Assembly (NCBI GenBank): GCA_942493045.1 | Contig: OW818665.1 | Coordinates: 1,550,001-1,614,000 of the forward strand | Direction of reading: 5' to 3' | DNA from: Teretinema sp942493045 | GTDB taxonomy: Bacteria; Spirochaetota; Spirochaetia; Treponematales; Treponemataceae | Length of the DNA: 64,000 nt | Part shown: in pieces, positions 44,292-51,381 of the stretch | How positions within the stretch are numbered: position 1 is the stretch's first letter | Layout of the letters: each line of letters begins with the position of its first letter | Notes under the pieces: model-generated | Seen by the model: only the letters and a program-made list of their open reading frames with translations | Told to the model about the DNA's origin: nothing | The model's database searches: none | Program-made: the position numbers and the translations under genes

Positions 44292-45182
44292 ATGAAAATC
44301 GCTTTTCCATCGCGCTTGATTTTTTCACTTTTCGCCGGCGTCAGCCTGCTCGCTCTCTCCTGCGGAGGAATCGGCCTGCGGGCCGGGACCGGTGGAGAGC
44401 CGGCCGAGTTTTTTGAGATTGCAAACCGGCCGCTGTTTCAGCCGTTTCTGGCAGATAACGATGCTGACGGTATCACCGACGAAGACTACTACCTGTGCGA
44501 GCCCTGGAACTACCGCAAAGAGGCCAACAGCGACCGCCGCTACCCGCTGTTCATTTATCTTCACGGTCAGGGATCCAGCGGCGAGCCCGGCATCCTGCCC
44601 TGTCTGCAGGATGGAGCGGCCTTTGACGCCCAGCGCCAGAGCTATCCTTCCTTCGTCTACATTCCGCACGGATTTTCGGCGGACACCATAATCAACCGCA
44701 TTGGTGAACTGCGGACTCAATATCGCATCGATGACAACCGTATCTATGTCGTAGGGTACTCCCAAGGCGCTTCGGGCTCGTACAGCCTGGCCAACGGCTA
44801 CTTCGACCGCACCGGTCGGCTTTTCGCCGGAATTATCCGGCAATCCGGACAAAGCCAAACCACGCTCCGGGACGCCATCGCCCGCAAAACCTCAGTCTGG
44901 TATCATATCGGACTACTGGACACCGACGGCCGGCCAGCCATCGCCGCCGCCTGTTATGACTTCCTGAAAAATTATAGTACCAATGCCACGGCGGTGGAAA
45001 CCACTGTCCCGGTTCCGGAAGTCGTCAATCGGGAAGGTACGACTAAAATCCTCACGAAAAACGGAATGGAAATCGTGCGCTACACCGAATACCCGCAGGA
45101 AGGTCACGGCATCAGCCACTTCCCCTTCCTGGATCCCTATATGCTGGAATGGCTGTTCAGCCAGTCACTAACCAAGCGGTAA
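44292..45182 (+). CDS. Lipoprotein alpha/beta-hydrolase esterase (PHB-depolymerase/feruloyl-esterase-like)
   Basis: This encodes 296 residues. A lipobox (LLALSC, Cys20) is followed by YPLFIYLHGQGSSGE, then the nucleophile elbow VGYSQGASGS and a late HGIS carrying the likely catalytic His. An acyl-ester on a polysaccharide is a likely substrate; the glycosidase gene immediately upstream shares its operon. Its 3' end overlaps the convergent diguanylate cyclase gene by 15 bases. The ribosome site GAGGTGAA contains the upstream stop. Confidence 0.78.
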   Translation: MKIAFPSRLIFSLFAGVSLLALSCGGIGLRAGTGGEPAEFFEIANRPLFQPFLADNDADGITDEDYYLCEPWNYRKEANSDRRYPLFIYLHGQGSSGEPGILPCLQDGAAFDAQRQSYPSFVYIPHGFSADTIINRIGELRTQYRIDDNRIYVVGYSQGASGSYSLANGYFDRTGRLFAGIIRQSGQSQTTLRDAIARKTSVWYHIGLLDTDGRPAIAAACYDFLKNYSTNATAVETTVPVPEVVNREGTTKILTKNGMEIVRYTEYPQEGHGISHFPFLDPYMLEWLFSQSLTKR

Positions 45183-46130
45183 AATCCGGTATTCCTCGGT
45201 ACGGTTCCGGCCGGCTTCTTTGGCCCGGTACAGCAGGCTATCGGCGCGGCGGATCATAGCGTCCAGGTCTTCCTCGAGCACGGCGGTAAGGCCGGCGCTG
45301 ATGGTCACCGGAATAATTGAGGCCTCATATTTAAATTCATGGGCGTCGATTGCCAGCCGGATTTTATCGGTGACCAGAAAAGCGTCTTCCACTTTGGAGC
45401 ATTGCAGCAACACGCAGAATTCCTCGCCGCCGAAACGGGCGACAATGTCCGCGGAGCGCAGTTGGGAGCGGAAAATATCGGCTATCGTCTTAATCACAAA
45501 GTCCCCGGCGGCATGTCCGTAGGCATCGTTTATCTGCTTGAAGAAATCAATATCAAACATGGCCACCGCGATTACGGTATTCCCGCGTTTGGCGTTGCTG
45601 AACAGCGGACCGGCTATGCTGAAAAAATAACGCCGGTTGTAGAGGCCGGTCAGATAATCCCGGTTGGCCAGATCCTCAATGCGCTGCTTCTGCTCTTCCA
45701 GCTCGGTGATATCATCCACGGCGATGATCGCCATTATAGTGCCGTTCCAGTCAACCGTGCGGGTTTTCATCCGGAAGTATTTAAAAACAGGTTTGCCGTC
45801 GATATAAAAACTGCGGTTGATATAGGTGGTCTGTACCTCACCGGTTTTACTGAAGCCTTTCAGCAGACAGCCCCGGATAGTACAGTTAGCGCATTCGTTG
45901 GTTTCACCGCAAAGTTGCCCCTGCTCCACGGCAAAGGAGCAGCCCAGGGCATTGCCGCACAGATTATTCAGTATCTCATTCTCGTCGCGGGAAAAAAGGG
46001 TTTGATAGGCATCGTTCACCTTTTGCACGCGCAAAGCCGAATCCACCAGAAAAATCGCCGAGGACAGGTTGTTAAAGAGAAAGCCCGCGAATTCGGCGGA
46101 TTTGAACACGCTATCGTTTATTTCAGTCAT
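45168..46130 (-). CDS. Diguanylate cyclase with Cys-rich PAS domain
   Basis: This encodes 320 residues. A PAS domain (residues about 10-140) contains a cluster of seven cysteines (CGNALGC, LCGETNECANC, RGC), which could bind metal or form disulfides. A GGDEF domain (about 155-315) has the active motif RFGGEEF. It makes cyclic di-GMP and is probably a cytoplasmic sensor. Confidence 0.9.
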   Translation of the reverse strand: MTEINDSVFKSAEFAGFLFNNLSSAIFLVDSALRVQKVNDAYQTLFSRDENEILNNLCGNALGCSFAVEQGQLCGETNECANCTIRGCLLKGFSKTGEVQTTYINRSFYIDGKPVFKYFRMKTRTVDWNGTIMAIIAVDDITELEEQKQRIEDLANRDYLTGLYNRRYFFSIAGPLFSNAKRGNTVIAVAMFDIDFFKQINDAYGHAAGDFVIKTIADIFRSQLRSADIVARFGGEEFCVLLQCSKVEDAFLVTDKIRLAIDAHEFKYEASIIPVTISAGLTAVLEEDLDAMIRRADSLLYRAKEAGRNRTEEYRILPLG

Positions 46131-46157
46131 AGTACTACTATAAAACCTCCAACCAGT

Positions 46158-46187
46158 TTGTGCAAATCACGCCAGTCATGCTATACT
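46158..46187 (+). promoter_or_regulatory. Promoter of the class III cyclase gene
   Basis: TTGTGC (46158-46163), an 18-bp spacer and TATACT (46182-46187) lie 28 bases before the ATG. Confidence 0.65.
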
Positions 46188-46214
46188 GCGCTATCAGTTA
46201 AAACGGAGTCTGCC

Positions 46215-47285
46215 ATGTCATATCTGCTGTCGCGTTTCGCCAATGCCGATAACCGGCCTCTCACCGAAAAACTAGTCTTCTTTATCGGTCAAGCCGAGGA
46301 CAAAGACCTCTTTCATATCGATGTGTACGCCCTGGCAGATTCATGGAACGAAGCGCGCGTGGAGTTGCTGGAACTGTTTATCTACGGTCTGCACGAAGGC
46401 GTATTCCGCATGGACTGGCAGTACCATTGTCCGCATTGCGGAGGCGTGGCCAGCGAAAGCCTGACCTTGCACACTGCCAAGCATGAGTCCTACTGCGATC
46501 TGTGCAAAGTCAATTTTACCAATAAGCTGGATGACAATATCGAAGTTTTCTTCTCGATACACCCGGAAGTGCGTTCGCTCAGCGCGGAGATAGCCGCCGC
46601 CTACCGAGCCAAAATGATGGAAGATCTGGAAACCGGTCAGCACTTCTTATGGCGTAAAGACTCTACCATTTTCGGCTCGGATATTATCCTGAATCCGGTG
46701 TACCGCGAGTTGATGGGCGAAGAAGTCCTGCTCGAGGATCAGAGCCTGGAAATCATGAAAACGACTATCCTGTTTACCGATATCCGCGGCTCCACCCGGC
46801 TGTATACCGACCTGGGCGACGCCCGGGCCTTTCAGCTGGTCCGCGAGCACTTTATCGTGCTTTTCGACACTATCCGCAAGCATCATGGCGTGCCGGTGAA
46901 AACCATCGGCGACGCTGTGATGGGTTCCTTCGCCAGACAGGCCGACGCCCTGAGCGCGGCCCTGGAAGCCCAAAAGATACTGATCGAACGCAGCCGCAGC
47001 CGGCCGGAAAATGAAAAGATTGAAGTTAAAATCGGGATGCACACCGGCACGACGCTGATCGTCACCTTGAACGGCAAGCTGGATTACTTCGGCAGCACCG
47101 TCAACATGGCCGCCCGCATCCAGGGTATTGCCCGGACCAATGAAGTGGTTGTCTCCGAACCGATCTTCAAAGAAACCGCCAATCGTCCGATCATGGCCGG
47201 CTACACTTCCACCGTCAGCAGAACCAGGGCGACTTTCAAAGGTATGGACGGCGAGTACACCCTGTACCGCATTCCGGTTTCCTGA
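46215..47285 (+). CDS. Class III adenylate/guanylate cyclase with zinc-ribbon N-domain
   Basis: This encodes 356 residues. The N-terminal half contains CPHCGG and CDLCKVNF, a likely zinc ribbon (DUF5939-like). The class III cyclase domain occupies residues about 180-355: TTILFTDIRGSTRLY with the first metal Asp, TIGDAVMGSF, and STVNMAARIQ. It should make cAMP or cGMP; I cannot tell which from these motifs. The much longer open frame starting at 45339 is not a real N-terminus. Confidence 0.88.
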   Translation: MSYLLSRFANADNRPLTEKLVFFIGQAEDKDLFHIDVYALADSWNEARVELLELFIYGLHEGVFRMDWQYHCPHCGGVASESLTLHTAKHESYCDLCKVNFTNKLDDNIEVFFSIHPEVRSLSAEIAAAYRAKMMEDLETGQHFLWRKDSTIFGSDIILNPVYRELMGEEVLLEDQSLEIMKTTILFTDIRGSTRLYTDLGDARAFQLVREHFIVLFDTIRKHHGVPVKTIGDAVMGSFARQADALSAALEAQKILIERSRSRPENEKIEVKIGMHTGTTLIVTLNGKLDYFGSTVNMAARIQGIARTNEVVVSEPIFKETANRPIMAGYTSTVSRTRATFKGMDGEYTLYRIPVS

Positions 47286-47363
47286 AAAAGAACCCACCCG
47301 GCCGGCGCCTACAAGCACTAGAAGCATAGTGCGAAAATTTACGATTTACCGCCGCGCCTCCCG

Positions 47364-49235
47364 CTAGAACAGCTTTAGGCTTAACGAAAACAGCGTGTTG
47401 CAATACGGCGCCAATTTCAGCTCCGCGCTGCCGTCCGCTACCGGGTAAACCGTCCCGCTGAACAGGTCGGTCAGCTCAGAGGCAACGAGACAAACCGGCG
47501 AAAAATCAACCGTGACGGTTTTCGGCGCCGTCGAGCGCGAGAAGACGCTGATAAAGGAGCGTCGCGCTCCGATGCGGGCGGCGATAACGGTGTCGCTGTC
47601 GCTGTACAAAAAGCGGAACGCTCCGTCCTGCAGGGCGCTTTCGGCGCGCTTCAGGCCGTTGAGGGTGCGGTACAGGGCAAACAGGCTGTGTCCTTCTTCC
47701 GTCCCTGTCCAGGGCATCGGGTAGCGGCAGCCCTCATTCGGAGTCATAGTTCCGTCAAGGCCGATCTCATCGCCGTAAAAAATGCTCGGGGCGCCGGGCA
47801 GCAGGTACAACATGATGATGGCGCCGCGCAGAGTCTCAGGGGTCACTATCGCTTCAAAGGTATGCAGCCGGTATATATCGTGCGAATCCAGCAGATTGAA
47901 CTGCACAAAGGCCAGCTGATTCGGAATCCGCGCGAAATACTGTCCGACCGCCTCGGCGAACTCCTCTCCGGTTAGCGGCCGCACCGGTTTGGCAAGGCTT
48001 TCCTCGGGGTCGGTAAAGCGGTCCCGTCCTCCGAGAAAGCGCCGTATCGGCCGGGCCGAGCCCTGGTAGTTCATTGCCGCGTCCCATTGCTCGCCGTCCA
48101 GATACTCCAGCGAGTCGGTCCAGTTTTCGGCCAAGAGGAAGGCTTCACTGGAAAGGTCTTTGACGCGCCGGCGTATCGAGCGGAACAGCTCGCCGTTGTA
48201 GTCTTCGGCTCCCCGGCGGCCGGTAAAGTTACCGACGTCAAAACGCCAGCCGTCAATGGCAAAGGGTTTTTTAATATAGTGGCGCACAACCGAGTCATCC
48301 GCGAGGCAAATTCTTTCGCGCAGCGCCGCCGAGGAATAATTAAGCTGCGGCAGTGATGCGACTCCTTCCCAGCCGGCGGGATTGCCGCTTTCGTCAAAAT
48401 AATAAAAGGAACGTTCGGCGCTCTGCGGATCGGAGCGGGCGCGCTTCATCCAGAGGTGGTCGATACCGGTGTGGTTGAGCGACACATCAACGATGATTTT
48501 CATATCCTGCCGGTGCAGGGCCGCACTCAGCGCTATCAGGGCGGCGTCGCCTCCGAGGTGGGCATCCACCGCATAGTAGTCGGTGCAGTCATAGCGGTGT
48601 ACCGAAGGGGCGGTAAAGATCGGATTCAGGAAGACTGCCGTAACCCCGAGCGAGCGCAGATAGGGAATTTTCTTCTCGATCCCGTCCAGGTCCCCGCCGT
48701 AAAAGTCCAAACAGTGCGCCTCGTTCCAGCTCTTCGGGACACTGTTCCAGGGCGGACACTGCGTGGGGTGCCCCTCGTAACGGTACTCGCCGTCCTTGAC
48801 TCCGTCGGCGCTGGTGGCGCAAAAAAAACGGTCCGGAAAAATCTGATAAAACACCGCCGAGCGCACCCAATGCGGACAGGCCAGGCCGGCAAAAAGCACA
48901 AAGTTATAATCATTGGAAGCGCTGAAACGGCAGACCGTTTTGCGGTTGTACATAAAATAATCGCCGTCTTCGGTCTCCAGCACAAAATGCCAGGCGGTGC
49001 GCTTCTGGGTGACGGTCAGCTCACAGTTGAACCAGGCGTAACCGTCCCGGCTGCCGCTTTTTTGCAGCACCCGCAGGCGGGACTCGCCGGCTAAAACTGT
49101 CTGCAGAAAAACCCGTCGTACCGGCGCCGCAGATGCCACCCGCAGGGAAACGGTAATAGTCTCGCCGATAGCCGGAAAGGGATTGGACAGAAAGTCCGCG
49201 TTAATCTCTGAAAGTACTGAATTCTGCCAATTCAT
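47364..49235 (-). CDS. Cytoplasmic GH13 glucosidase (cyclomaltodextrinase/neopullulanase-like)
   Basis: This encodes 623 residues with no signal peptide. An N-terminal beta domain (about 1-115, CBM34-like) precedes the GH13 barrel: VDVSLNHTG (I), DGWRFDVGN (II), FLLAENWTD (III), LLDSHDIYR (IV). The family hydrolyses cyclodextrins, pullulan or maltodextrins, which would feed on products from the secreted amylases. It is divergent from the aldehyde dehydrogenase. Confidence 0.88.
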   Translation of the reverse strand: MNWQNSVLSEINADFLSNPFPAIGETITVSLRVASAAPVRRVFLQTVLAGESRLRVLQKSGSRDGYAWFNCELTVTQKRTAWHFVLETEDGDYFMYNRKTVCRFSASNDYNFVLFAGLACPHWVRSAVFYQIFPDRFFCATSADGVKDGEYRYEGHPTQCPPWNSVPKSWNEAHCLDFYGGDLDGIEKKIPYLRSLGVTAVFLNPIFTAPSVHRYDCTDYYAVDAHLGGDAALIALSAALHRQDMKIIVDVSLNHTGIDHLWMKRARSDPQSAERSFYYFDESGNPAGWEGVASLPQLNYSSAALRERICLADDSVVRHYIKKPFAIDGWRFDVGNFTGRRGAEDYNGELFRSIRRRVKDLSSEAFLLAENWTDSLEYLDGEQWDAAMNYQGSARPIRRFLGGRDRFTDPEESLAKPVRPLTGEEFAEAVGQYFARIPNQLAFVQFNLLDSHDIYRLHTFEAIVTPETLRGAIIMLYLLPGAPSIFYGDEIGLDGTMTPNEGCRYPMPWTGTEEGHSLFALYRTLNGLKRAESALQDGAFRFLYSDSDTVIAARIGARRSFISVFSRSTAPKTVTVDFSPVCLVASELTDLFSGTVYPVADGSAELKLAPYCNTLFSLSLKLF

Positions 49236-49298
49236 CGCTGCGCTCCTTCCTTTTTCAACAGGCCCAGTATATCGAGACAGCGCTCTCTTTACTACTAT

Positions 49299-49327
49299 TT
49301 GTCAAGTCAACGTCTATCACTTATACT
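49299..49327 (+). promoter_or_regulatory. Promoter of the aldehyde dehydrogenase
   Basis: TTGTCA (49299-49304), a 17-bp spacer and TATACT (49322-49327) fit the sigma-70 consensus. The transcript would begin close to the AAGGAG site, giving a very short leader. Confidence 0.7.
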
Positions 49328-49346
49328 CGAGAAAGGAGTACCAAAG

Positions 49347-50723
49347 ATGCGCGAAACCTTTGAAAAACTGGTAACCGGCCAGCGGGCCGTTTTTAATTCA
49401 GGCCTGACCAGAACGGTAGCCTTTCGCAAGGCGCAATTGAGCAAACTGGAAAAAGCCATCCTGGCCCTGGAAGGCCAGATTCTCGAAGCCCTGCATCTCG
49501 ATCTCGGGAAATCGGACTTTGAGGCCTTTACCACTGAAATTCTGCTGGTGCTCGGCGAAATCCGCCTGATGCGCAAAAAGCTCGGGTCCTGGTCGAAAAC
49601 CCGCCGCGCCAACGCCGGCCTGTTCAATTTCCCGGCCAGCGCCCGCTTGATCCGCGATCCGCATGGCGTCACCCTGATCATGGCTCCTTGGAATTACCCC
49701 TTTCAGCTGGCGCTCACCCCCCTGGCCGGAGCCATAGCCGCCGGTAATACCGTTGTACTGAAACCCTCAGCCTATGCCCCGGCAACATCGGCGCTGATCG
49801 CCACCCTGATCCGGGGGATTTTCCCGGAAAATTATGTCGCCGTGGTGGAAGGCGGCCGCGAAGCCAATGCCGGCCTGCTGGAGATGCGCTTTGACTATAT
49901 CTTTTTCACCGGCAGTCCCCTGGTCGGGCAGCTGGTGATGGAAAAAGCCGCACGGCACCTGACGCCGGTGACGCTGGAACTCGGCGGTAAAAGTCCCTGC
50001 ATTATCGACCGCGGCGCCGACATCGAGAGCGCCGCCCGCCGGGCGGTCTGGGGCAAATGCATTAACGCCGGCCAAACCTGCGTCGCGCCGGATTATTTCC
50101 TGGTACACCGTGAGGTCAAAGGCAGCTTCATCGCCGCCGCCAAAAAGTACCTGCTCCAGTATTATGGCGAAAACCCGCTTACTAACCCGGAATATCCGCG
50201 TATCGTCAACGCCCATCATTTTGAACGTCTGACAGCCTTGATAGACAAAGAAAAAGCGAACATTTCATCCGGAGGTCACGCCGATAAAGTTACGCTTAAA
50301 ATCGAACCGACAATTTTTGACAACATTGAATGGGACTCACCGCTGATGGCCGAAGAGCTCTTCGGCCCCCTGCTTCCGGTTATCAGCTGGGACAACGAAG
50401 CCGAAATCCGCCGTCACATTCTGGACCGTCCGCGCCCCCTGGCCCTGTACCTGTTTACCCGCTCCCGCGAGCAGGCCAGGCGACTAACGGAGGGGATTCC
50501 CTTCGGCGGCGGCTGCGTCAATGACACAATCATGCATGTCGCAACCCACAGTCTGCCCTTCGGCGGCACCGGAGCAAGCGGCATGGGCAGCTATCACGGC
50601 AAGGCCAGCTTTGAGACCTTTTCGCGCCTGAAGCCGGTGCTGGACAAGCCGGCCTTTCCGGATATACCGTTGCGCTACGCCCCCTTCGCGCACAAATACC
50701 GGCGCTTCCGGCGATTTTTGTAA
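49347..50723 (+). CDS. Aldehyde dehydrogenase, ALDH3-like
   Basis: This encodes 458 residues. The catalytic pair is Glu211 (TLELGGKSPC) and Cys245 (NAGQTCVAP), and the NAD pocket reads MAPWNYPFQLALTPL and FFTGSPLVG. The length and lack of an N-terminal extension fit the ALDH3-type (YwdH/AlkH-like) enzymes that oxidise aldehydes with NAD(P). The ATG at 49347 has GGAG 10 bases upstream. Confidence 0.9.
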   Translation: MRETFEKLVTGQRAVFNSGLTRTVAFRKAQLSKLEKAILALEGQILEALHLDLGKSDFEAFTTEILLVLGEIRLMRKKLGSWSKTRRANAGLFNFPASARLIRDPHGVTLIMAPWNYPFQLALTPLAGAIAAGNTVVLKPSAYAPATSALIATLIRGIFPENYVAVVEGGREANAGLLEMRFDYIFFTGSPLVGQLVMEKAARHLTPVTLELGGKSPCIIDRGADIESAARRAVWGKCINAGQTCVAPDYFLVHREVKGSFIAAAKKYLLQYYGENPLTNPEYPRIVNAHHFERLTALIDKEKANISSGGHADKVTLKIEPTIFDNIEWDSPLMAEELFGPLLPVISWDNEAEIRRHILDRPRPLALYLFTRSREQARRLTEGIPFGGGCVNDTIMHVATHSLPFGGTGASGMGSYHGKASFETFSRLKPVLDKPAFPDIPLRYAPFAHKYRRFRRFL

Positions 50724-50765
50724 AAAGATCGTACTTGTTTCGCAACCGTTACCCAGGAGCTTGGC

Positions 50766-51233
50766 ATGCGCAGAACCGACAGAGAAATTAAACAACCGGA
50801 AGAAATCGAAGCTGTACTGCGTGAGGCGACAGTCTGTCACCTCGCGCTGATCGACCGGGGAAAACCCTACGCCCTGGCCCTGAACTATGGCTGGGAGAAA
50901 AACGCGAGCGGTTGGAAACTGTATTTCCACTGCGCCGCTTCCGGACGCAAGCTTGATATCATCCGTGAGAACGGCGCCGCCGCCTTTGTCATCGATATTC
51001 CCGGTGAACTGCAGCGCGGCGAAAAAGGCTGCGACTGGGGTATGCGATTCCGCAGCGTCGCCGGAGAGGGTATTGTTCACATAGTGAACGATCCCGGGGA
51101 GAAAAAACTGGCTCTGGAAGTACTGATGGAACACTACAGCGGTCGCAGAGGGTTTGAATACGATGAGCCTGTTTTAGCGGCCACGGTAGTACTCTGTCTG
51201 AGGGTCTCGGAACTGACTGGAAAACAGAAATAA
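50766..51233 (+). CDS. Pyridoxamine 5'-phosphate oxidase-like flavin-binding protein
   Basis: This encodes 155 residues. VCHLALIDRGKPYALALNYG and WKLYFHCAASGRKLDII are typical of the flavin-nucleotide-binding split-barrel family. Substrate is unknown; such proteins often bind FMN or reduce small compounds. It may be co-transcribed with the dehydrogenase, which ends 42 bases before it. Confidence 0.8.
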   Translation: MRRTDREIKQPEEIEAVLREATVCHLALIDRGKPYALALNYGWEKNASGWKLYFHCAASGRKLDIIRENGAAAFVIDIPGELQRGEKGCDWGMRFRSVAGEGIVHIVNDPGEKKLALEVLMEHYSGRRGFEYDEPVLAATVVLCLRVSELTGKQK

Positions 51234-51289
51234 CAGCCGACCGGAAAAAAACAGGAGGCCTTACCGCAATTATTTCCAGTTCAAAAAAC

Positions 51290-51343
51290 TTGACGTATAT
51301 TGAAACCAGCCTTACCATGATCTAATTGGGAAAGCGTTTTCCC
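51290..51343 (+). promoter_or_regulatory. Promoter and LacI-type operator of the large amylase gene
   Basis: TTGACG (51290-51295), a 17-bp spacer and TACCAT (51313-51318) form a promoter. The palindrome GGGAAAGCGTTTTCCC (51328-51343), with a central CG, follows at the expected start point and resembles LacI-family operators. Repression by a sugar-responsive regulator is likely; no such regulator lies in the window. Confidence 0.65.
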
Positions 51344-51381
51344 GCACATCCTAAAGTACCTGCTTTTTTTATGGAGGAGTT

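Noticed and set aside
45339..46214. Long N-terminal extension of the class III cyclase
   Set aside because: This stretch is antisense to the diguanylate cyclase. A promoter lies just before the ATG at 46215, where homology begins.
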